The position numbers and the translations under genes are program-made. Positions 1 through 8,002 of a stretch of 64,000 bases of DNA are shown here, piece after piece. This DNA is from Asanoa ishikariensis (lineage in GTDB: Bacteria > Actinomycetota > Actinomycetes > Mycobacteriales > Micromonosporaceae): the NCBI RefSeq assembly GCF_900107455.1, contig NZ_FNQB01000002.1, positions 682,001 to 746,000 of the forward strand, read 5' to 3'. The notes under the pieces were generated by a model. The model was not told where the DNA came from, made no database searches, and saw only the letters and a list, made by a program, of their open reading frames with translations. Every line of letters starts with the position of its first letter. The stretch's first letter is position 1.

Positions 1-2
1 CC

Positions 3-581
3 GACATCGTGATGCCCCGCCGGCTGCCCGACCACGGCGAGCCGCGCAGCGAATACCTCACGGTCCGGCGCGGCCTGACCCACGGCGACGGCTTCGTGCA
101 GACCTCGATGATCCTGGCCCCGACCGAGCTGTTCCGGAAGGTGCCGTTCACCGTCGGGCTGCCCCGGCTCCAGGAGCTGGACTGGACCCTGCGCGCGCTC
201 GCGCAGGACGGTGTCGACCTGTTCGTCGCACCCGAGCCGCTGCTCGTCTGGCACACCGACGAGAACCGGCCGAGGCTGAGCCTGGTGTCGCCGTGGGAGA
301 AGATGTTCGTCTGGTCCCGCGCCAACCGCTCGTTGTTCACCCCGCGGGCGTACGCGGCGGTCACGCTGAGCGTGATCAGCTCGATGGCCGTGGCCAGCGG
401 CAGCTTCACGGTGTTCCGTGCGGTCCTGAGCGAAGCCCGCCGGCACGGCCGGCCCGGTGTGCTCGACTACGTGACGTTCCTGCAGATCTGGCTGCTGCCA
501 CCGGGGCTGCGGGCGAAGCTGCGCGACCTGGTGCTGCGCCGCCGGCCGGCGGCTAGCCCCGGCGGATCAGTCGCGCCCTGA
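3..581 (+). CDS. GT2-family glycosyltransferase, C-terminal part (5' end outside window)
   Basis: The reading frame is already open at the window edge, so the N-terminal nucleotide-sugar binding half is missing. The visible 190 or so residues carry the acidic LQELDWTLRAL stretch, which resembles the ED-W catalytic-base region of family 2 glycosyltransferases, followed by EPLLVWH. A mostly helical, basic C-terminus follows. The product probably transfers a sugar to a cell-surface polymer at the cytoplasmic face of the membrane; donor and acceptor cannot be read. It converges on the next glycosyltransferase and the two stops overlap by 29 bases. The GT2 call is an inference from this C-terminal motif alone. 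Confidence 0.6.
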   Translation, partial: DIVMPRRLPDHGEPRSEYLTVRRGLTHGDGFVQTSMILAPTELFRKVPFTVGLPRLQELDWTLRALAQDGVDLFVAPEPLLVWHTDENRPRLSLVSPWEKMFVWSRANRSLFTPRAYAAVTLSVISSMAVASGSFTVFRAVLSEARRHGRPGVLDYVTFLQIWLLPPGLRAKLRDLVLRRRPAASPGGSVAP

Positions 582-2076
582 GCTGGCGGCCGGTGAGCCG
601 GCCGACCATCACCGTGGCCCGGGCCAGCGAGCGCACGCCGCCGACCTCGAGGGTGGACGGCATGGGCCGCTTGCGGCGGCCTGACGCCTCTTCTCCGTTC
701 GCGGTGATGCCGACGGCGGCGGGCTCCTCCGCCCGGCTGCCGTGCACGGCGGTCACGGCGTCGCGCAAAGACTCGCCGGGCGCGCGCACCTGCTCCGCCC
801 GCCGGACCGCGGCGGTCCGCCACAGCAGCGCCTCGCCGGCCTGGACGAGGCCGACCTGATGGTGGTCGGCCAGCTCGACGAGGTGGCGCAGGGTGTCCGC
901 CGCGAGGAGGTGGGACGGCGGCAGTTCGAGCAGGTAGGGCGCCGGGAACGCGGCCACCGGCTCGGTGACCAGCCGGACCCGCGGCTCACCACGGTAGGTG
1001 GCGGCGATCAGCCGCAGGTCGAGGTGCGGGTCGGCGAGCGGCGCCACCCGGGCGTCGTCCACCTTGTCCCAGGAGCCGAGCAGGTTGACCCGCACGTCGA
1101 GGTCGGTGCCGTGGAGCACCGAGTCGGTCACCGCCCGGACCCGCTCCAACAGCTCGTCGCCGACCGGGATGACCACCTCGGCCAGGGGCACGGTCCACAT
1201 CGTGCCGCCGGCCCGCCGGGTGTGCCGGGGGTAGGGGATCCGGTCGGCGAAGAACGCCTGGTTGTAGCGGGCCACCTGCGCCCGGGCCTTCATCACCTGG
1301 GTCCGGCCGAGGTGCCACGCGCGGGCCGCCGGCTCGGGCACGAACACGGCGCCGGCCTGCGCGAGCCGGTAGCCGAACTCGGTGTCCTCGCCGAGCCGCA
1401 GGTCGGTGTCGAACCCGCCGGCCGCCTCGTAGAGCTCCCGGCGCAGCGCGGCGGTGGCGCCGACGTGGATCCGGAACGCCAGATGGTCGGCGGTGCGGAG
1501 CTGGTCGGTCTGCGTGATGTAGCGCTCGACGTAGCTGTGTGGCTCGCCGGCCGCGCCACCGAACAGGCCGTCCGGCGTGCCCCGGCGCCAGGCGTCGTCG
1601 ACGACGTCGGCGGCCGGCCACGGGCCGTGCGTCTCCGGGTCGACGAACCGCTTGTAGCCCAGCGTCACGGCGTACGGCAGGACGTGCTGCCAGCGGGCCT
1701 GCGCCGCGACGTGCTCCGGGTAGACCACCATGTCGGCGTCCAGCCAGTGCAGGATCTCGCCGGTGCTGTGCCGGACGCCCCACGCCAGCGCGTTGGCCCG
1801 GCCCCAGCCGCTCTCGACCCGCACCAGCGTGGTCCGCGCCGGCCGGATCGGCGGCAGCGTCAGCGCCGGCTCCGAACCGTCGTCGACGACGACCACCTCG
1901 AGCAGGTCCGCCGGGTAAGTCTGCCGGCTCAGGGAGGCCAGCGTGAGGTCGAGCGTCGCCTGGGCCCGGTAGGCCGGGATGATCACGCTGACCGACCGGG
2001 TCGGTTGCCAGCCGGCAAGCTCCGGCACCGCGACCGTCGACCAGTCGTTGCGGAGCACCCGCGGAATGGCGTCCAT
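553..2076 (-). CDS. GT2-family glycosyltransferase
   Basis: A 507-residue protein. It opens with a Rossmann-like GT-A fold: VSVIIPAYRA near residue 28, VVVVDDGSE, and the metal-binding LDADMV (DXD-type) motif near residue 110. RLGEDTEFGYRLA matches the ED acid-base region. The C-terminal 200 residues are a less conserved accessory part. I chose the ATG at 2076 because GGAAGGG lies 7-8 bases upstream and the fold begins shortly after. The frame stays open further upstream, but that part is low-complexity and runs antisense to another gene. It lies next to another glycosyltransferase, which suggests a cell-envelope or exopolysaccharide locus extending to the left of the window. Confidence 0.85.
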   Translation of the reverse strand: MDAIPRVLRNDWSTVAVPELAGWQPTRSVSVIIPAYRAQATLDLTLASLSRQTYPADLLEVVVVDDGSEPALTLPPIRPARTTLVRVESGWGRANALAWGVRHSTGEILHWLDADMVVYPEHVAAQARWQHVLPYAVTLGYKRFVDPETHGPWPAADVVDDAWRRGTPDGLFGGAAGEPHSYVERYITQTDQLRTADHLAFRIHVGATAALRRELYEAAGGFDTDLRLGEDTEFGYRLAQAGAVFVPEPAARAWHLGRTQVMKARAQVARYNQAFFADRIPYPRHTRRAGGTMWTVPLAEVVIPVGDELLERVRAVTDSVLHGTDLDVRVNLLGSWDKVDDARVAPLADPHLDLRLIAATYRGEPRVRLVTEPVAAFPAPYLLELPPSHLLAADTLRHLVELADHHQVGLVQAGEALLWRTAAVRRAEQVRAPGESLRDAVTAVHGSRAEEPAAVGITANGEEASGRRKRPMPSTLEVGGVRSLARATVMVGRLTGRQLRARLIRRG

Positions 2077-2236
2077 GACCAACCCTTCCGCGCCGCGAAC
2101 ATCTGGCCGGGAGGATAGTCCGCCCGCGTTACGCCCTGGTGGACGCGAGGTGGACCGTTTGGGCTCGGCCGCATCGGGTAGGCGCCAACGTGGGTCCCCC
2201 CTGTCCGTGTTCTGTCCGCGAACAAGGAGGAGTCGC

Positions 2237-2677
2237 GTGTTGTTGCTGCGAGATCTCGCCCACCAGGCGCCGCTGAGGTTGGCCACGGGTGCCTTCGTGC
2301 TCAACTCCGGTCTGTCCAAACGGGGTGCCGACTCGGACGCGGCGGCCGGCATGCACGGCTTCGCCACGACGGCGTACCCGTTCCTGGGCCGGATGGAGCC
2401 CCGCAAGTTCGCCAAGCTCCTGTCGACGGCGGAGATCACGGTGGGCGCGGTGCTGCTGTTCCCACTGGTGCCGGAGGGGCTGGCGGGCCTCACGTTGACC
2501 GGGTTCGCGGCCGGGCTGTTGGGTCTGTACCTCAAGACGCCCGGCATGCGCCTCGACGGCAGCCTGCGGCCCACCGAGGCGGGCACGGTGCTGGCCAAGG
2601 ACACCTGGCTGCTCGGCATCGGCCTGTCCCTGCTGACCGACGACCTCGTCCGGACGTTCTACCGGGTGCGTGGCTGA
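2237..2677 (+). CDS. Small membrane protein, DoxX-like
   Basis: A 146-residue protein starting at GTG 2237, six bases after a strong AAGGAGG. It has about three hydrophobic segments: around residues 10-20, an AEITVGAVLLFPLVPEGL segment followed by FAAGLLGLYL, and a C-terminal LLGIGLSLL. The arrangement resembles small DoxX-like actinobacterial membrane proteins, but no catalytic motif is visible. The FUSC gene starts inside its last codons (8-base overlap), so the two are translationally coupled and probably act together at the membrane. Function is not known. Confidence 0.7.
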   Translation: MLLLRDLAHQAPLRLATGAFVLNSGLSKRGADSDAAAGMHGFATTAYPFLGRMEPRKFAKLLSTAEITVGAVLLFPLVPEGLAGLTLTGFAAGLLGLYLKTPGMRLDGSLRPTEAGTVLAKDTWLLGIGLSLLTDDLVRTFYRVRG

Positions 2678-3680
2678 CGGCAGGCTGCGGGCTCGCCTGC
2701 GGGCCACCTGGATCGACCGCTGGGTGGTTCTGGAACTCGGTGTGGCCGCCGGGCTGGCCTGGTTCATCGCCGGGATGGTCCTGGGGCAGACCAACGCCTT
2801 TTTCGCGCCGGCGGCCGCCGTGCTGGTGGTCGGCGGCTCGATCGGCCGGCAGTTGCGGCAGACCGTCGAGCTGATCGCCGGCGTGACGGTCGGGCTCATC
2901 CTCGCCGACGGGCTGGTGCACCTGATCGGCCGCGGCCCGATCCAGCTCGCGGTGGTGGTGGTCCTGGCCGCCGGCCTGGCGCTGCTCGTCAGCGGCGGAA
3001 AGATGCTCCTGAACCAGGCGACGACGACCGCGGTTCTGATCGTCGCGCTGTATCCCTCGGCCAACGCCGGGATCTTCTACGAACGCTGGCTGGACGCCCT
3101 GATCGGCGCCGGGGTGGCGCTCGGGGTCCGGGCGGTGGTCGTGCCGTTCCTGCCGCTCGCGCTCCGCCGGGCGACCGGCGTCCTGCGCGCTTCGTTGGCC
3201 GATGCGTTCGACGGCGCGAACGCCGGGCTGCGTGCCGCCGACCAGCCGGTCACGCGGGACGCCGCGGCCCGCCTCGAGTCGGCCCAGACGGTGCTGCGGG
3301 ACCTGGCCGAAGAGACCGGGCGGCTCGCGAAGGTGGTCTCGATAGCGGTCGCGCGGCACCGGACCAGGCAGATCCTGGCCGGGGTCGAGGCCAAGCTGCC
3401 ACACCTCGGATCCGCGCTCACCCATGCCCATCTCGCCCTGCGGGCCGAAGCGGACGAGTTGCCGGCGAAGGTGCCGGACGACCTGGTCGACGCGGTCTCG
3501 GCCCTGGCCCACGCCAGCGACGAACTGGTGGAGTCGCTGTTGCGCCCGGCCGGGTCCGCGAAAGAGAGCCCCGGCCCGCCGCCCGAGCACCGTCTGGCGG
3601 GCGTGTCGCCACCGGTCGCCGAGCACGTCCGCTCCGCGGCCGGCGAGCTTGCCCGCGCCGCCGCCCCGTCCGGTGTTTGA
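2670..3680 (+). CDS. FUSC / aromatic acid exporter family membrane protein
   Basis: A 336-residue protein. The first 170 residues form a block of membrane helices (around residues 20-45, 48-60, 70-85, 90-110, 115-130 and 140-165), ending in the VPFLPLALRR turn typical of FUSC/ArAE half-channels. The remaining 160 residues are soluble, helical and rich in Ala, Leu and acidic residues, as in family members with a cytoplasmic domain. The GTG start overlaps the upstream gene. Related proteins export aromatic or weak acids; the substrate here is unknown. No regulator lies next to it. Confidence 0.8.
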   Translation: MADGRLRARLRATWIDRWVVLELGVAAGLAWFIAGMVLGQTNAFFAPAAAVLVVGGSIGRQLRQTVELIAGVTVGLILADGLVHLIGRGPIQLAVVVVLAAGLALLVSGGKMLLNQATTTAVLIVALYPSANAGIFYERWLDALIGAGVALGVRAVVVPFLPLALRRATGVLRASLADAFDGANAGLRAADQPVTRDAAARLESAQTVLRDLAEETGRLAKVVSIAVARHRTRQILAGVEAKLPHLGSALTHAHLALRAEADELPAKVPDDLVDAVSALAHASDELVESLLRPAGSAKESPGPPPEHRLAGVSPPVAEHVRSAAGELARAAAPSGV

Positions 3681-3767
3681 GGAAACCGACCCGACCGGGT
3701 TCGGGGCTGGCTGTAATGGCTGTAGATGCGGACCCGGGTCCGTGTGCCTGCTGCGGTGAGGTGGTTG

Positions 3768-4754
3768 ATGCGGGTTTCGGCAGTGGCCAGTGGGAGCCGA
3801 GTGGTCAGCGTCGGCGCCTACCGGCCCGCGCGGGTGGTGACCAACGCCGAGATCTGCGAACGGATCGACTCGACCGACGAGTGGATCCGGCGACGGTCCG
3901 GCATCGTCAGCCGCCGGTTCAGCGCCGAGACCGAGACCGTGACCAGCATGGCGGCGGCCGCCGGGCGCCAGGCGGTGCAGCGCGCGGGCCTCGAACCGGC
4001 CGACATCGACATGGTCCTGCTGGCCACCATGTCGCGGGTCCAGCAGACGCCGCCGGCCGCTCCGCAGGTGGCGCACGAGATCGGTGCGACCACCGCCGCG
4101 GCGCTCGACCTGGGCGTGGCCTGCGCCGGTTTCTGCCACGGCATCGCGATCGCCGACGGGCTGATCTGGGCCGGCAGTGCCCGCCACGTGCTGGTGATCG
4201 GCTCGGAGAAGATGACCGACATCATCGACCCCACCGACCGATCGCTGGCGTTCCTGTTCGCCGACGGCGCCGGCGCGGTGGTCGTCGGCCCGGCGTCCGA
4301 GCCCGGCGTCGGCCCGGTGGTCTGGGGCTCCGACGGCGCCCGGGCCGGCCTGATCGGGCACCCGGAGCCGTACACCAGCATGCTCGAGAAGCCCGACTTC
4401 TGGCCGACAATGGCGATGGCCGGGCCGGAGGTCTTCCGCTGGGCGGTGCAGGAGGTCACCGCGACCGCCCGCGCGGCGGTGTCCATGGCCGGGCTGGTGA
4501 CGGCGGAGGTGGCCGCGTTCGTGCCGCACCAGGCCAACGCCCGGATCACCGACCGGATGGTCGCCGGGCTGGACCTGACGGAGTCGTGTGTGGTCGCCCG
4601 TGACATCGAGACGGCCGGCAACACCTCGGCCGCCTCGATCCCGTTGGCGCTGGACGCGTTGCTCGCCTCCGCCGACGCCCCGCGCGGCCCGGCCCTGTTG
4701 GTGGGCTTCGGCGCGGGGCTGTCCTACTCGGCCTTGGTGGTGGATCTGCCTTAG
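3768..4754 (+). CDS. Beta-ketoacyl-ACP synthase III family protein (FabH-like)
   Basis: A 328-residue thiolase-fold ketosynthase. The catalytic triad is visible as Cys-119 in VACAGFCHG, His-254 in VPHQANARI and Asn-285 in ETAGNTSA, matching FabH, which condenses acyl-CoA with malonyl-ACP. The start at ATG 3768 is preferred because GGTGAGGTGG lies directly upstream; an in-frame ATG at 3726 has no ribosome site. No acyl carrier protein or other fatty acid gene is adjacent, so this may be a stand-alone or accessory KAS III that primes a specialised acyl chain rather than the housekeeping FabH. The gene ends against glyA, and the two stop codons overlap by two bases. Confidence 0.9.
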   Translation: MRVSAVASGSRVVSVGAYRPARVVTNAEICERIDSTDEWIRRRSGIVSRRFSAETETVTSMAAAAGRQAVQRAGLEPADIDMVLLATMSRVQQTPPAAPQVAHEIGATTAAALDLGVACAGFCHGIAIADGLIWAGSARHVLVIGSEKMTDIIDPTDRSLAFLFADGAGAVVVGPASEPGVGPVVWGSDGARAGLIGHPEPYTSMLEKPDFWPTMAMAGPEVFRWAVQEVTATARAAVSMAGLVTAEVAAFVPHQANARITDRMVAGLDLTESCVVARDIETAGNTSAASIPLALDALLASADAPRGPALLVGFGAGLSYSALVVDLP

Positions 4755-6304
4755 GCCGCTGCGCCGCGGTGCTCGAAGGCCGTCAGGCCGAAGTCCGCCG
4801 GGTGCACGTGGTCGAGGTCGAGCTCCGGGTAGAGCACGTGCTGGGCGAGCAACGCGTGCACGCGCTTGCCGGCCTCGCCGACCGCGTCGGGCGTGGTGCT
4901 GAACTTGGCCTTGCTGGCCGGCTTGCCACCCTCGCCGGACGCCGGCGTGGTGGCGCCCAACACCCGGGCGACGATGTCGGCGATCTCGTCCATCTCGGCG
5001 GCGCCCATGCCGAGCGTGGTCAGCGCCGGCGTGCCCAGCCGCAGCCCGCTGGTGTACCAGGCGCCGTTCGGGTCACCGGGCAGGCTGTTGCGGTTGAGCG
5101 TCATGCCGCAGTCGCGCAGCGCCTGCTCGGCCTGCCGGCCGGTGAGGCCGAAGCCCTCCTCGACGTCGACCAGCAGCAGGTGGTTGTCCGTGCCGCCGGT
5201 GAGCACCGGGACGCCGCGGCGCAGCAGGCCCTCGGCCAGGGCCTGGGAGTTGACGACGATCCGCTGCGCGTAGTCCGCGAACTCCGGCCGGGACGCCTCG
5301 CGCAGCGCGACCGCCTTCGCGGCCATCACGTGTGACAGCGGGCCGCCGAGGATCGCCGGGCAGCCCTTGTCCATGGCCTCCGCGTATTCACCCGTCGAGA
5401 GCACCATGCCGCCGCGCGGGCCGCGCAGGGTCTTGTGCGTGGTCGTGGTGACCACGTGCGCGTGCGCGACCGGGTCGAAGTCGCCCGTGAACACCTTGCC
5501 GGCGACCAGACCGGCGAAGTGCGCCATGTCGACCATCAGCGTCGCGCCGACCTCGTCGGCGATCGAGCGCAGCTCCGCGAAGTTGATTTTCCGGGAGTAC
5601 GCGGAATAGCCGGCCAGCAGGATCAGCGGGCGCACCTCGCGCGCCTTGCGCCGCACCTCGGCCAGGTCGAGCAGCTTGGTCTCCGGGTCGACGGAGTACG
5701 AGTGCGCCTCGAACATCCGGCTGGAGATGTTGAACCGGTAGCCGTGCGTCAGGTGCCCGCCGGAGTAGTAGTCCATCGCGAGCAGCCGCTGGTTGTTGAG
5801 CTCCGTGCGAAGCTCGGCGAACTGCTCGGCCGTGATCTGCGGCAGCCGGGCCGGCGCGTCGGCGGTGCCGAACCGGGTGAGCACGTCGGCCTCGACCCGG
5901 GTGGCCAGGATGGCCAGGAACGCGACCAGGTTGGCGTCGGCACCCGAGTGCGGCTGCACGTACGCGTGCGCGGCGCCGAACAGGTCGGTGGCCAGCTTCG
6001 CCGCGGTCGCCTCGATGCTGTCCACGTTGTCGCAGCCGGCGTAGAACCGGTGGCCCGGGTAGCCCTCCGCGTACTTGTCGGTCAGCAGCGAGCCCTGGGC
6101 GGCCTGCACGGCCAGCGAGCTGAAGTTCTCGCTCGCGATGAGCTTGAGGTGCGACCGCTGGTCGAGCAGCTCCTGCACGGTCGACGCGGCGATGCCGGGG
6201 TCGACCGCCCGCACCGCGTCGAGCATCGCGTAGAACCCGATGGCGGACGGATCGAGCCGCCCGTGGCCAACCGCACCGAGATACCTGCCGACGATCGTCT
6301 CCAT
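4751..6304 (-). CDS. glyA: Serine hydroxymethyltransferase, long form
   Basis: A 517-residue PLP enzyme that interconverts serine and glycine while loading one-carbon units onto tetrahydrofolate. Landmarks are [11 protein letters not shown], the [14 protein letters not shown] signature, HSGADANL, and the Schiff-base Lys-291 in [14 protein letters not shown]. It is about 90 residues longer than the usual 420, with the extra length mainly in an insertion after residue 150 ([19 protein letters not shown] and onward) and near the C-terminus ([13 protein letters not shown]). This is a known long SHMT type in actinobacteria. The start at 6304 follows GAATGAGG and precedes a conserved [12 protein letters not shown] beginning. 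Confidence 0.95.
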   Translation of the reverse strand: METIVGRYLGAVGHGRLDPSAIGFYAMLDAVRAVDPGIAASTVQELLDQRSHLKLIASENFSSLAVQAAQGSLLTDKYAEGYPGHRFYAGCDNVDSIEATAAKLATDLFGAAHAYVQPHSGADANLVAFLAILATRVEADVLTRFGTADAPARLPQITAEQFAELRTELNNQRLLAMDYYSGGHLTHGYRFNISSRMFEAHSYSVDPETKLLDLAEVRRKAREVRPLILLAGYSAYSRKINFAELRSIADEVGATLMVDMAHFAGLVAGKVFTGDFDPVAHAHVVTTTTHKTLRGPRGGMVLSTGEYAEAMDKGCPAILGGPLSHVMAAKAVALREASRPEFADYAQRIVVNSQALAEGLLRRGVPVLTGGTDNHLLLVDVEEGFGLTGRQAEQALRDCGMTLNRNSLPGDPNGAWYTSGLRLGTPALTTLGMGAAEMDEIADIVARVLGATTPASGEGGKPASKAKFSTTPDAVGEAGKRVHALLAQHVLYPELDLDHVHPADFGLTAFEHRGAAA

Positions 6305-6432
6305 GGCCTCATTCTCAACCAACCGCCAGGTGCGGCGGTCAGCGGGTGTCCGAAACACGGGCACTTGATCGCCGTTACCCGCCGCCTTAAGTTGATCTTC
6401 GCCAACCACTTTCGCGTTACGGGGGAACCTTC

Positions 6433-7956
6433 ATGCGGAGTTCCGCGCGCCTGTCATTCTTCATATCCGTGTTGACCGTGGCCGGGATCGCCGGCGCCGG
6501 GCCGGCGTCCGCCGAGGAGCGGCCGCGACCGTCCGTGGCCATGTGGGGCCTGGAGACATCGCCGCCGATTTCGGTCGACACGGCGCTCGCCGATCGGCAA
6601 GGCCGGGCCGGATCGTTGACCACCACCGGATTGAAATGGCTCTCTGACGCCCGATTGCTCGGCGCGCGGACGGCGAGTTTCAACGGGACGACCACCGTGT
6701 TGACCGCGGGCGGCGACGCGCTCGACACCGCTGGAGCGTACGGGGTGACTGCCTGGGTCCAGGCCGACGCCTGCGTCGGTGAGCGGACCGCGGTGTCCGC
6801 CGACGGCCAGCACACCAGCGCCTTCCGGCTCGTCTTCGACTGTGCCACCCGGCTCTGGAGCTTCGAGGTGGCCGACCGGGACGTCGCGGCGGCGTCGGGC
6901 GCTTCGGTCGCGGCGACCACGCCCGTCGCCGTCGGGCAGTGGACGCACGTCGCGGGCAGCTTCGACCCGGCCACCTCGAAACTGGTGCTGTACGTCGACG
7001 GGACGCTGACCGCCGACGCGACCGCACCGGCGGACTGGGTAGCCGCGCGCGGCGCCGGCTGGGACGCCGGCCGGATCGTGGTCGGCCGTGACCGGCAGTC
7101 CGATGTGGATGGTGACTGGTTCGACGGGCAGCTGGCCGACCTCCGACTGTACGACCGGCCGCTGCTCCAGGAGGATCTGACCGGCGGCTTCGGCGAGCCG
7201 GGCATCGTTGAGCCGGTGCAGGTCGCCTGGTTCGGCTTCGCCGAGGGCTACTGCTACGACCCAGAGGTCGTCGACTGCGGCGTCACCGAGATGACCGGGC
7301 AGTGGAATCGCCGGTTGCAGCTGACCACCGGCACCTCACAGACCGACGGCCCCAACGTCGGCGGCGCGCTTGTCCTGGACACCACACACTGGATCGAGGA
7401 CCCGGAGGACCCGCATTACGGCATGACCACCCAGGAATACGGGCGGTCGCAGCTCAACACGAACCCGGCCGGTGAGCCGAACTGGGTGGACAGCCCGGTG
7501 CTGCGTACCGACGAGTCGTTCACGATCTCGACCTGGGTGCGGCTGGACGACGTCTCCGTGCCGCAGACGGTGCTGGCCCAGGATTCCGCGGTGGGCGGCT
7601 ACAGCGGCTTCACGATCGGCTACACGCCGGGGCAGTGGCAGTTCGCGGTGCGCCGGGCCAAGACCATCGACACCGACCGGTCCGTCGCCTCGGCGCCGGC
7701 CACCGACCCGACCGGGTGGCATCACCTGGTCGCCGTGCTTGACCAGGGGAAGCGTCAGGTGAGGCTCTACGTCGACGGCGGACTCGCCGACGCGCAGCCG
7801 CTGCACGCGCGCTACAAGCCATGGCAGGCCAACGGGCCGTTCCTGGTCGGCCGCGGCACGACGCCCGCCGGGCCGGCCGGCTGGCTGCACGGCGCGGTCG
7901 CCGAGATCAAGGTCTACCAGGGCGTGTACACCGATGCGTGGGTGAACGGCCTTTAA
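6433..7956 (+). CDS. Secreted protein with two LamG (concanavalin-like) domains
   Basis: A 507-residue exported protein. The first 28 residues are a classical signal peptide (MRSSARLSFF, then a hydrophobic core ending at AGPASAEE). Two LamG/concanavalin-type jelly-roll domains follow, about residues 75-255 and 330-505. Each has the pattern FTISTWVRLDD, TGWHHLVAVLDQGKRQVRLYVDG and a closing IKVYQGVYT or LRLYDRPL strand. No enzyme domain is attached, so it is probably a carbohydrate- or surface-binding protein. GGGGGA lies just before ATG 6433. It ends at a strong palindromic terminator shared with the convergent M36 peptidase. Confidence 0.85.
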   Translation: MRSSARLSFFISVLTVAGIAGAGPASAEERPRPSVAMWGLETSPPISVDTALADRQGRAGSLTTTGLKWLSDARLLGARTASFNGTTTVLTAGGDALDTAGAYGVTAWVQADACVGERTAVSADGQHTSAFRLVFDCATRLWSFEVADRDVAAASGASVAATTPVAVGQWTHVAGSFDPATSKLVLYVDGTLTADATAPADWVAARGAGWDAGRIVVGRDRQSDVDGDWFDGQLADLRLYDRPLLQEDLTGGFGEPGIVEPVQVAWFGFAEGYCYDPEVVDCGVTEMTGQWNRRLQLTTGTSQTDGPNVGGALVLDTTHWIEDPEDPHYGMTTQEYGRSQLNTNPAGEPNWVDSPVLRTDESFTISTWVRLDDVSVPQTVLAQDSAVGGYSGFTIGYTPGQWQFAVRRAKTIDTDRSVASAPATDPTGWHHLVAVLDQGKRQVRLYVDGGLADAQPLHARYKPWQANGPFLVGRGTTPAGPAGWLHGAVAEIKVYQGVYTDAWVNGL

Positions 7957-7960
7957 CGAG

Positions 7961-7994
7961 CGAAGGGGGCCCTTGTCGACAAGGGCCCCCTTCG
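7961..7994. terminator. Bidirectional terminator, 34-bp perfect palindrome
   Basis: Two 17-base arms, starting CGAAGGGGGCCC and meeting at TTGTCGACAA, are perfectly complementary with no unpaired loop bases. It sits between the stop of the LamG gene and the stop of the convergent M36 peptidase gene, and serves both. The outer pairs give short T-rich tails (TTCGGTT on the plus strand). Confidence 0.85.
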
Positions 7995-8002
7995 GTTCAG
8001 GC

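Noticed and set aside
2077-2619. Long N-terminal extension of the second glycosyltransferase.
   Set aside because: It runs antisense to the small membrane protein gene, has no conserved pattern, and a good ribosome site lies before ATG 2076.
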